From an uncultured Ignavibacteriota bacterium (lineage in GTDB: Bacteria > Bacteroidota > Ignavibacteria > UBA10030 > UBA8401): a DNA stretch of 64,000 bases. The position numbers and the translations under genes are program-made. This document shows positions 25,569 to 33,524 of this stretch, piece by piece (the stretch's first letter is position 1; each line of letters begins with the position of its first letter). Location: NCBI GenBank assembly GCA_903884005.1, contig CAISDA010000072.1, positions 187,399 to 251,398 of the forward strand, in the 5' to 3' direction. Below the pieces are notes generated by a model. The model was not told where the DNA came from. It saw only the letters and a list, made by a program, of their open reading frames with translations, and made no database searches.

Positions 25569-28394
25569 TTAAAAATCCCATCCGAAGAAAAACTGATAAA
25601 AGATGCCGCTGTCCAGCGCGCTGAAATTATTGATGATGCGTTTGCCGACATCGTACCGAAGCACGAGCACACCTCCGAGACTCCAGCGGAGGCCGGCGCC
25701 GATGCTGCCGAGAGTCTCTTTGTACTCGTTGTCCCAGGTGTTCCCTGCATCACAGAACAGAGCGCCGCGGAAAGCGCCGAGCCCGATGCCGCCGAACGGG
25801 AACCGTATTCCCACATCATCCACGAACGGAAAGCGGAGTTCGACGCTCGTAAGCCACAGCCGCTTCCCTCTCATCGACCATCGGGGATAGCCGCGCAGGT
25901 CCCAACTGCCGCCAAGAATGAAGCGCCGCGCTTCGGCTCCTTCGTTCATCATGATCTCGAACCGCGAGGCAAGCGCTGTACGGAGCCCAAGACGGAAATA
26001 CTGCCTGTAATCGCCGATGAGCGTATAATAATTGACGCTGCCGTTCTGGAGATCTTTGGTGTACGCGGCGCTCGCCAGGAATCGCGATCCGTCAAGCGGA
26101 CCGGTCGGCCCCCAGAGCGAATTATCGTGAACGAAGGAAACTGACATCGATCCGATGACAGCCCGTCGCGGCCTGAATCCAACGATGACCTCCTTGTCGC
26201 TGTTACTGAGGCTCAGCGCCGCATCGACGCGCTCAAATTTTGTGAGCGGATAACTTGCGGCAAGATATCCGCCGTAGGAGCGCTCGAAATAATATTCGTC
26301 CGGGTCGGAAAGATCGTAGCGCCTGCCCGAGAAATGGAATATGCCCGTGGCATAGTTCATCCGATTGCCGAGCGAAACGCGGGAGACCGCGATATTGAAG
26401 CTCTCGAGGAATTCGCTGGATGATTCCGCGTTATTATAGAGAAGAAAATAATATTGATCGTTGCCGAGCAGGTCGCTCACCGCCACAACCGCACCGCCGG
26501 AAGTGCCGAAGACAGGATCCGTCGACACATCGCTCTGGGCGATGTCGAGCGAATATTCGCCCGTATACGGCAGCGAGACGACGGACGTATCGCCCTCCAC
26601 CGAACGCGGTGTGTATGCGCCGGCAGCCGCCGGTGGGAACGCAGGTTGCACATCCGATGCTTCGATGCGCTGTGCGGCGCTGTCGATGAATTGGAGACGG
26701 AAACTGTAATGTTCGAAATCGGCGAAGACGAGCATGGTGCTGTCGGTCCAGCACGGGTCGAAGGCGGCGTTCGAAAAACGAGTCACCTTACGCAGCGCCG
26801 GCAGCTCGCCAGTGCCGATGTCCGCCGTTCGAAGCGCCCAGATATTCTGTGCGCCGTCGATGTTCGAGGTGCACGTGATGTAAGCGCCGTCGGGAGAAAA
26901 TGAGGGGGAATAAAAATTATTCGCCCCCGATGTGATGGCCGAGATCTCCCCGGTCGCGACGTCGTATCGGTAGAGCAGATACGTCTGCTCCAGGCCGAGC
27001 GCGTTTCTGTCCGAGCTGAACACGATGGATGCTCCGTCCGGCGACCAGGCCGGATCGCGGTCGTCGTACACATCGTGTGTGAGCTGCGTGAGCGTGCCGC
27101 CAACGGCGTCTGTCACATAGAGGTCCATCCTTCCCGATTTTCCGATGGAGGAAAATACGATGCGTTTTCCGTCCGGCGACCAGCATGGCGATGCCAGCAC
27201 CACAAGACTGTCGAACTTCAGCGTTCGCACGAGCGCGTTCCCGACGACAGCATAGAGATGCAGCACGTCGTTCTCGCCGCTCTTCGTCACGAACGCAAGG
27301 ATGCCGTCGCGGTTGATGCTCAGTTTGCTCTGGAAGAGATGGAATGTTTCAAAGTCGCTCGATGTCTCTCCCTTCACAACCAGCTGCGGCTCCCTCTCCT
27401 CGGCAGACACGCTGTCTCCGGGCACGCCCACGCGATAGATGGAGGTGTACCCTGTATAGTTGCCGATAAAGTACACTTCGCCCTTCCCGTTGCGCCGAAA
27501 AAACACGGGTTTCGTGTTGAACCCTTTGGCGAGGATCGTAGTCGTGGTCCGGCCGGCAAAATCGCTCTTCGCAAGCACGGGATAATAGCGTTTCTTCAGC
27601 GCGTAGATCCACTCGTCATCCAGTTCCTGATAATTTTTTCCGATCGTGACCTTCATCACGTCGCTGAACGACGTCGAGCGCCAGAGGTTCTCCATGAGCA
27701 GCACGATCTTTTCCTCACCGTAGCGCGACGCAATGAAGTCCAGCAGGTTCTGGCCCTCTTTGTACATCACGAAAGAGCCGTAGATCTGCTCGATATCGGA
27801 CACGGGGACGAGGTAATTGTTGAGCACAGCGTCGCGCATGACCATCTCGGCCTGGTCGTCCGGCACAGTCGACCACGCCTCGGCAAGCCCTTCGGTGAAC
27901 CAGAGCGGCGGCGTGCGGTCCGAGGGAACGCGATGGTCGGCCAGGACGTGATTGATCTTGCTCGTCATGAAGACATGCACGAGTTCGTGGCGGATCACGT
28001 GACGGAAGTGCCCCAGCGAACCGTCGGCCGGTATCACCACCCGCCCTTTCATGAATTCAAAGAATCCGCCGACGCCTTCGGGAATAAATCCGGGCGCAGT
28101 GTTGGTCTGTTCGAAATGGAGATGCGAACTGTAGAAGATGAGCGGGATCTTGGTCAGGACGGTGTGATTGAACTTGCTTTCCAGAATGCGGAAACTCTCC
28201 TCGGCGAAGTATGCACCCTGCTCGGCAAGGTCCTTCATCTCGGGATAATAATAGACATCGAAATGCCGTGTGTGGAGGACGTGCCACTCGAAGGAGGTAT
28301 ACTGGACCTTGTTTTGGCCGAAGTAGTAAAACTGCGCATTCGCCCCCTGGCAGAGCGCCAGCGTGCACAGCACCAACAGGAGCCGCCGGATCAT
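25569..28394 (-). CDS. Fusion: HEXXH peptidase (MA clan) + TolB-like propeller + Omp85-type barrel
   Basis: A 941-residue exported protein with three parts. Residues 1-21 form a signal peptide. About 30-300 is a gluzincin-like peptidase with HELVH at 136-140 and WFTEGLAE (E168) as the third zinc ligand. About 300-560 holds WD40/PD40 blades of the TolB kind (CWSPDGKRIVFSS, DPAWSPDGASIVFSS, FSPDGAYITCTS). From about 680 to the end is a surface-antigen beta-barrel with the Omp85 loop GGSWDLRGYPRWSMRG and terminal aromatic residue. All zinc-site residues are intact. The function is unknown. It forms an operon with the PQQ propeller downstream; ptsI lies upstream. An alternative start is 28469. 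Confidence 0.82.
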   Translation of the reverse strand: MIRRLLLVLCTLALCQGANAQFYYFGQNKVQYTSFEWHVLHTRHFDVYYYPEMKDLAEQGAYFAEESFRILESKFNHTVLTKIPLIFYSSHLHFEQTNTAPGFIPEGVGGFFEFMKGRVVIPADGSLGHFRHVIRHELVHVFMTSKINHVLADHRVPSDRTPPLWFTEGLAEAWSTVPDDQAEMVMRDAVLNNYLVPVSDIEQIYGSFVMYKEGQNLLDFIASRYGEEKIVLLMENLWRSTSFSDVMKVTIGKNYQELDDEWIYALKKRYYPVLAKSDFAGRTTTTILAKGFNTKPVFFRRNGKGEVYFIGNYTGYTSIYRVGVPGDSVSAEEREPQLVVKGETSSDFETFHLFQSKLSINRDGILAFVTKSGENDVLHLYAVVGNALVRTLKFDSLVVLASPCWSPDGKRIVFSSIGKSGRMDLYVTDAVGGTLTQLTHDVYDDRDPAWSPDGASIVFSSDRNALGLEQTYLLYRYDVATGEISAITSGANNFYSPSFSPDGAYITCTSNIDGAQNIWALRTADIGTGELPALRKVTRFSNAAFDPCWTDSTMLVFADFEHYSFRLQFIDSAAQRIEASDVQPAFPPAAAGAYTPRSVEGDTSVVSLPYTGEYSLDIAQSDVSTDPVFGTSGGAVVAVSDLLGNDQYYFLLYNNAESSSEFLESFNIAVSRVSLGNRMNYATGIFHFSGRRYDLSDPDEYYFERSYGGYLAASYPLTKFERVDAALSLSNSDKEVIVGFRPRRAVIGSMSVSFVHDNSLWGPTGPLDGSRFLASAAYTKDLQNGSVNYYTLIGDYRQYFRLGLRTALASRFEIMMNEGAEARRFILGGSWDLRGYPRWSMRGKRLWLTSVELRFPFVDDVGIRFPFGGIGLGAFRGALFCDAGNTWDNEYKETLGSIGAGLRWSLGGVLVLRYDVGKRIINNFSALDSGIFYQFFFGWDF

Positions 28395-28493
28395 CGGTCC
28401 GCGCTTCCATGTTGCACTCACAGATGTCGTAATGCCGTGCAGAGAAGACATGCTGCTCTCACTCGTCATTGTTCGGCAGAAGGCGTGTGCTGA

Positions 28494-30257
28494 TTATTCT
28501 TCGGGAAGCGGGATGTCCGGAGCGATCGCCGCCAGATTGATGCGCAAAAATTCCTTGATATCCTCTTCCGAATCCATCGCGAGGGCGCGGCTCGCAATTT
28601 CTTTCGCTTCAACAATGCTCACCGCGCGGATAATTTTTTTGATCTCCGGAAGCACCGTGGGCACGACACTGAACGCATCGAGGCCGAGCCCGAGCAGGAG
28701 CAATGTGGCAAGCGGATCGCCCGCCATTTCGCCGCACATGCCGACGGGAGTGTGATGCCGTTTCGCCTCGCGGATGATATGGTCGATTGTGCGGAGCACC
28801 GCCGGATGAAATTCCTGGTAGAGCGACGAGACGACTTCATTGTCGCGGTCCACGGCAAGCAGATACTGTATCAGGTCGTTCGTGCCGATGCTCAGGAAGT
28901 CGACTTCCTGGGCGATCTCGCCGGCAAGCAGGGCCGCCGAGGGAACCTCGATCATCACACCGATCTTGATCGCTTCGTCGAACGGGACATTGTTCTGCCG
29001 GAGCTTGGCCTTCGCTTCTTCGATGAATTTTTTCGCCAGACGGATTTCCTTCAGCCCCGAGACCATCGGCAGCATGATGCGCACGTTCCCGCGGACGCTC
29101 GCGCGCAGCAGCGCATGGATCTGCGGCAGGAATATTTCCGGCCGGTCGAGCGAGAGCCGGATGCCCCTCCATCCGAGAAACGGATTCTCTTCGAAGTGTT
29201 CCTGCGCCATCACCTTATCGCCGCCGATGTCGAACGTGCGCATGATGACCGAATGCGGGAATGCCTTGTCGGCGACCGTTTTATATTGCTCGTACTGCTC
29301 CTCCTCAGGGGGGAACGAATCGCGCCCCATGAGCACGCCCTCGGTCCGGTACAGTCCGATCCCTTCGGAACCCTGCGCATTCACATAATCGATCTCTTCC
29401 GGAAACTCGATGTTGGACGTCAGCATGATATGCTTGCCGTCGATCGTTGTTGCCGGCAGCGAGCGCAGCGTATTGAGCGTCGCTTCGAACGCGTCGAATC
29501 GTTCGATCCGCTCTCTGCATTCGGTCTTCGTCTTCTCCGACGGATGCACGATGACGACGCCGTTGTAGCCGTCGACGACGAGATAGTCGCCGGTATGCAC
29601 GCACGACGTCACATTTTTCAATCCGACTACCGACGGTATTTTCAGCGCGCGCGCGAACAGCGCCGCGTGGCTCGTGTTGCCGCCCGAATCCGTCGCATAG
29701 CCGAGCACTTCGTTGCGGCTGAAGAGGATCGTGTCTGCCGGGGTCAGGATGGGCGCCACGACGATGGAATGATCGTCGAAGCGCGATAATATTTTTTCGT
29801 GCTGGATGTTTCTAATCACGCGGTTCTTGACGTCTTCCACGTCGTGCACGCGTTCGCGCATGTATTCATCCGAAGACGAGAGCATCACCTGCTGATACTT
29901 CGTGATCTCGCCGTGCACGACAAACTCCGAATTCTTCCGTTCCCGTTCGATCCGGTGGTAGATCGCGTTGAAGAGGATCATGTCGTTGAGGATCATGATC
30001 TGCGCTTCGAAGACCTTCGCCTTATTGTCGCCCATCTTCTGTTCGGCAAGGGAAAGAATCTTCTGCAGCTCTTTTTCCGATCTCGCGACGGCGTTCTTCA
30101 AGCGATTGATCTCGCGCTCAACGTCTTCGGCAGCGATCGATTTTTCTTCGATGCGGGGGATGTGCTTTTCAAAGAGATACGCCGGTCCCATCACAATGCC
30201 GGGAGCGGCCGCGATTCCATGGAGCACTATTTCTTCGGGTGCGTTCATACTGTTCAT
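28494..30257 (-). CDS. ptsI: Phosphoenolpyruvate-protein phosphotransferase (PTS enzyme I)
   Basis: Enzyme I takes phosphate from PEP and passes it to HPr. The 587-residue product has the helical HPr-binding N-terminus, the phosphorylated histidine H197 in GGNTSHAALFARALKIP, and the PEP-binding C-terminal barrel with GIGLYRTEGVLMGR, FDIGGDK, and MCGEMAGDP close to the end. No GAF domain is fused, so it is the ptsI rather than ptsP type. It follows the HPr gene by 9 bases. Confidence 0.95.
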   Translation of the reverse strand: MNSMNAPEEIVLHGIAAAPGIVMGPAYLFEKHIPRIEEKSIAAEDVEREINRLKNAVARSEKELQKILSLAEQKMGDNKAKVFEAQIMILNDMILFNAIYHRIERERKNSEFVVHGEITKYQQVMLSSSDEYMRERVHDVEDVKNRVIRNIQHEKILSRFDDHSIVVAPILTPADTILFSRNEVLGYATDSGGNTSHAALFARALKIPSVVGLKNVTSCVHTGDYLVVDGYNGVVIVHPSEKTKTECRERIERFDAFEATLNTLRSLPATTIDGKHIMLTSNIEFPEEIDYVNAQGSEGIGLYRTEGVLMGRDSFPPEEEQYEQYKTVADKAFPHSVIMRTFDIGGDKVMAQEHFEENPFLGWRGIRLSLDRPEIFLPQIHALLRASVRGNVRIMLPMVSGLKEIRLAKKFIEEAKAKLRQNNVPFDEAIKIGVMIEVPSAALLAGEIAQEVDFLSIGTNDLIQYLLAVDRDNEVVSSLYQEFHPAVLRTIDHIIREAKRHHTPVGMCGEMAGDPLATLLLLGLGLDAFSVVPTVLPEIKKIIRAVSIVEAKEIASRALAMDSEEDIKEFLRINLAAIAPDIPLPEE

Positions 30258-30266
30258 GATTGTCCG

Positions 30267-30533
30267 TTATACCTCGTCGAAACCGCGGTCGAATAATCCT
30301 ACGATCGACTCGGCTGCAAGTAGTTCGTCGTCCCCTTCGAAGCGAAGGATGAGCTGCGAGCCCTGTTCGGCTGCCAGCGTCATGACGCCAATGATGCTTT
30401 TTCCGTTAATTTCAAATCCGTCTTTGATGATAAAAAATTCCGATTTGAATTTCGCCGCCAGTTTTACCACTGAGGCTGCGGGACGCGTGTGGAGTCCCGC
30501 CCTGTTTCTAATGCTTACTTCTCGTTCAATCAT
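30267..30533 (-). CDS. ptsH: Phosphocarrier protein HPr
   Basis: An 88-residue HPr from the ATG at 30533. The phosphorylated histidine is H15 in GLHTRPA, and S46 lies in INGKSIIGVMTLAAEQGS, the region phosphorylated by HPr kinase in bacteria that have one. It is directly followed by ptsI. No sugar-specific enzyme II or HPr kinase gene is in the window, so the acceptor could be regulatory rather than a sugar transporter. The nine codons upstream in frame do not fit the family. Confidence 0.95.
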   Translation of the reverse strand: MIEREVSIRNRAGLHTRPAASVVKLAAKFKSEFFIIKDGFEINGKSIIGVMTLAAEQGSQLILRFEGDDELLAAESIVGLFDRGFDEV

Positions 30534-30607
30534 GCGTTGGGCGTCGATTTCAGAACACAATGAATCTCCCCGCCGGAACCGGTGGGGTGTTGTAATATTT
30601 GTTGCAT

Positions 30608-30775
30608 CTGCTCACCATGCCCCCTCTTCCATGTCATTCTGAAGGAGCGCAGCGACTGAAGAATCTAAAATATTTCCGACAAAAGAATCGTATCGATTAT
30701 ATGTCGCCGCTTGTGATCAGCATGTTAGATCCTTCGCTTCGCTCAGGATGGGACAGCGGTTTGGGTGAACGTTGA
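30608..30775. repeat. Palindromic intergenic repeat, copy 2 (MITE-like)
   Basis: This shares ends and arms with copy 1 at 14943-15105: CTCTTCCATGTCATTCTGAA, GGAGCG.AGCGAC.GAAGAATCTAAA, then TTAGATCCTTCGCT.CGCTCAGGATG and GGTGAACG.TGA. The central 40-50 bases are unrelated to copy 1. It lies in the ~300-base gap between ptsH and the polyprenyl synthase gene; nothing else was recognised in that gap. Confidence 0.8.
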
Positions 30776-30833
30776 TCAGTTACTTTTTAAAAACTATTGC
30801 ACCGCGGGCGGCAGAATATGCGGCCCTGAGCGG

Positions 30834-31814
30834 TTAAAAGTGTCGGTTCAACAGCATATCGGAAAGCCAATAGAGCATGGCCCGCGCCGGCGTTGCCGGC
30901 AGTTTCTTCAAGAGCGACGTCGCTTTGGCGATATCGCGTTCGATCGTGACCTTCGCGACAGCGAGTGCGCCTGTCCGTTCGTAGATCTCGCGCACACGGC
31001 CGACATTGTCTGCCGATGTACCCGAATTCTTGATCACCGAGAGCAGCATCTGCCTGTCCTTGCCCGCGGCGCACTCCAGCGCCTTGAGCAGGAGATAGGT
31101 TTTTTTGCCCTCCACGATGTCGCCGCCGATCGGTTTGCCGAATGTTTTTTCATCGGCCACAACATCCAACAGGTCGTCCTGGATCTGAAATGCGCGTCCG
31201 ATCAATTCGCCATACTGGCGTAGCGTGCGTATATCCTTCGCCGACCCGTTCCCGATCACCGCGCCGATTTCCGAGGAGACGGACACAAGCTTCCCGGTCT
31301 TCTTGGCGATCATCACCATATATTCATCGAGCGAGACGTCGCGACGGAACTCGAACACCTTGTCGTACGCCTGTCCTTCGCACACTTCAATGACGCCTTC
31401 GGTAAAGAGATCGGCCACATGCGCGATCGCCGGGGTTTTCGTCTTCAACAGGACCCGATAGGCGACCGCCACAAGCGCATCGCCGGTCAGGATCGCCACG
31501 TTGCTGTCCCACTTCGTATGGACCGTAGGCCGTCCGCGTCTGGCCGCGGCATTGTCCATGATGTCGTCGTGCACGAGCGTAAAATTATGAAGCACTTCAA
31601 TCGCCACCGCTGCGTTGAGCGCCTGCTTGGCCGTGCCGCCGACAGCTTCGCATGCAAGCATGACCAGCAGCGGCCGTATGCGTTTGCCTCCTGCATCGAG
31701 CACATACTGCGCAGGCTCGTAGAGCGACGCCGGCTCTTTTTTCCTGATGAGCAGAGCGAGTTGGTCATCCACGAGTTTCTTGTAGTTGCTGTATTTTTTT
31801 TGTGATGGGGTCAT
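30834..31814 (-). CDS. Polyprenyl (geranylgeranyl/farnesyl-type) diphosphate synthase
   Basis: A trans-prenyltransferase of 326 residues that joins IPP units to an allylic diphosphate. The first aspartate-rich motif is in LVHDDIMDNAAARRGRPT and the second in FQIQDDLLDVVADEKTFGKP. GGKRIRPLL and the KKTYLL segment are also present. Chain length cannot be set from sequence by eye; the residues just before the first DD motif (HNFTL) suggest a medium or long product. It follows the IPP isomerase gene by 45 bases, so both act in isoprenoid supply. Confidence 0.92.
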   Translation of the reverse strand: MTPSQKKYSNYKKLVDDQLALLIRKKEPASLYEPAQYVLDAGGKRIRPLLVMLACEAVGGTAKQALNAAVAIEVLHNFTLVHDDIMDNAAARRGRPTVHTKWDSNVAILTGDALVAVAYRVLLKTKTPAIAHVADLFTEGVIEVCEGQAYDKVFEFRRDVSLDEYMVMIAKKTGKLVSVSSEIGAVIGNGSAKDIRTLRQYGELIGRAFQIQDDLLDVVADEKTFGKPIGGDIVEGKKTYLLLKALECAAGKDRQMLLSVIKNSGTSADNVGRVREIYERTGALAVAKVTIERDIAKATSLLKKLPATPARAMLYWLSDMLLNRHF

Positions 31815-31859
31815 GAAATTTTCATTAAGAGCGCACGTTGCCTACAGGCCTCGCTCATG

Positions 31860-32900
31860 TCACTTTTTTCGTATGTCCGCTTTTTGGAGCGCCGTGATGG
31901 ACGCCGATCCGGTCAGGAACATCGCGCCTCTGCACTGATACATCCATTCATCCAGCATCGCATGCAGCCCCTTCTGCCCGTCCTGCATCAGCCGCTTGAG
32001 CATGGGACGCGCCGATGCAGTCATGTCGGCGCCGAGCGCAAAGGCTTTCGCGCACTCGACACCGTTCGTGATGCCTCCCGAGGCGATGATCGTCAGCGCG
32101 CCCGTTCTATTTTTTAAGGCCGCGACGTCCGTTATTGCATCCGCTGTCGGAATGCCCCAATCCCAGAATGGATCGGATGACGCGGGTGACCGGCCGCGGA
32201 GTATTTCCACTCCCGCCCAGCTTGTGCCTCCGGCGCCGGCGACATCGATGATCGTCACTCCCGCATCCATAAGCCTTCGTGCGGTCGCGCCGGAGATTCC
32301 CGCCCCGATCTCTTTTACAATGACGGGAATGCGAAGCTGCGCGACGAGCATTTCTATGCCCGCGAGCACGCCCCGAAACTGCGTCGATCCTTCAGGCTGG
32401 AGAAATTCCTGCAGCGGATTCAGATGAACGGCGAAGGCATCCGCTCCGGCCAACTCTGCCAGTCGCTGCACTACCGACGCATCGCGCATACGGGCAACCT
32501 CCGCCGCACCGATATTGCCGACGATGGGAATGCCCGGTGCCGCTTTTCTCACAACGCTGAACGACGAATGATACGCTGCACTCTCGATCGCCTGACGCTG
32601 GCTCCCCACTCCCATCGCGATCGTACAGTCTTCGCAAACCTCCGCAAGTTCCCGATTGATCCGTTCGGCGTCCGCATATCCACCGGTCATGCACGAGATC
32701 ATGAATGGAAATGCGACCGGCTTGCCAACGAATGAGGCAGCAGTGGAAATTTCGGAGAAATCTATTTCGGGGAGCGCGTTATGCACGAACTCCCATCGTT
32801 CAAACCCGGTCGTTTTCGAACGGAATGCGACATCCTTGCTGATCGTCAGATCAACATGTTCTTTTTTACGCGGCGATGTCTGGCCTGTCTGCGAATCCAT
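31860..32900 (-). CDS. fni: Type 2 isopentenyl-diphosphate delta-isomerase
   Basis: This flavin-dependent enzyme interconverts IPP and DMAPP. The product is 346 residues from the ATG at 32900 (MDSQTGQTSPRKKEHVDLT). Diagnostic pieces are RKKEHVDL, FPFMISCMTGG, VGSQRQAI, HLNPLQEFLQPEG, VIVKEIGAGIS, DVAGAGGTSWAGVE and IIASGGITNG (the FMN-binding region). The upstream open frame to 32978 does not match the family. It is likely co-transcribed with the prenyl synthase. Confidence 0.93.
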   Translation of the reverse strand: MDSQTGQTSPRKKEHVDLTISKDVAFRSKTTGFERWEFVHNALPEIDFSEISTAASFVGKPVAFPFMISCMTGGYADAERINRELAEVCEDCTIAMGVGSQRQAIESAAYHSSFSVVRKAAPGIPIVGNIGAAEVARMRDASVVQRLAELAGADAFAVHLNPLQEFLQPEGSTQFRGVLAGIEMLVAQLRIPVIVKEIGAGISGATARRLMDAGVTIIDVAGAGGTSWAGVEILRGRSPASSDPFWDWGIPTADAITDVAALKNRTGALTIIASGGITNGVECAKAFALGADMTASARPMLKRLMQDGQKGLHAMLDEWMYQCRGAMFLTGSASITALQKADIRKK

Positions 32901-33147
32901 GGGGAAAACGGCGTTCCGGCGAATGTGAGTATAGTTATCTCGATGAAAAATTATACTGAAATAACTTTCGAGAAGCAAGAAACCGGAAGGGAGAAATACA
33001 GTCTGCGGCGAAAATTTTCCGGCATCGCGGCTGTGGCGCCGGAAGGTTGCGGCCCTTCTGAGGCGTACGGGGGTTGGGTGTTGAATTGCACACTCACCCG
33101 CACTGCTGAGCGGTGTTGGGGATTGATGAGCACACCTCTATGCTGTG

Positions 33148-33492
33148 TTATTGTATGACGTAGTTCATCGTTCGGAGTTTTTCCGTTGCCCTGGCGCGCT
33201 GGTCCCCCTGTATCTCGATCGCCCCGTCTTTCACGGTGCCGCCGGCACCGCAGTGTTGTTTCAGCATGCGGGCGATCTCGTCCATCGTATCCGGATTGTG
33301 CCGGAGCCCGGCAACGATCGTCACGCTCTTGCCTTTGCGGCCCTTTGTGTCCAGATAGACGCGGACGGAGTTTCCCTTCCCGTCGTGCTCCTTCTTCTGC
33401 GCAACAGCCGGGGCGGCAGGTTTGTTCCTCATCGATTCCGGCAGGAGTTCCGCCAGGTCGGACAGCGAATGCAATTTTTTTTGTGTGCTCAT
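33148..33492 (-). CDS. SUI1/eIF1-type translation factor (YciH-like)
   Basis: A 114-residue protein from the ATG at 33492. The C-terminal SUI1 fold is clear: VRVYLDTKGRKGKSVTIVAGL, MLKQHCGAGGTVKDGAIEIQGDQ and KLRTMNYVI. The N-terminal 40 residues are unstructured and basic. Bacterial members influence start-codon choice, but their role is poorly defined. It sits 32 bases downstream of the PorV-like barrel gene on the same strand, with no evident functional link. Confidence 0.92.
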   Translation of the reverse strand: MSTQKKLHSLSDLAELLPESMRNKPAAPAVAQKKEHDGKGNSVRVYLDTKGRKGKSVTIVAGLRHNPDTMDEIARMLKQHCGAGGTVKDGAIEIQGDQRARATEKLRTMNYVIQ

Positions 33493-33524
33493 GTCTATTA
33501 ATATAATACATTCGCTTGCTATAG

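Noticed and set aside
27075..28493. Plus-strand open frame of 472 codons opposite the peptidase-Omp85 fusion
   Set aside because: The translation is His/Arg/Val-rich and matches nothing, while the minus strand has three recognisable domains.
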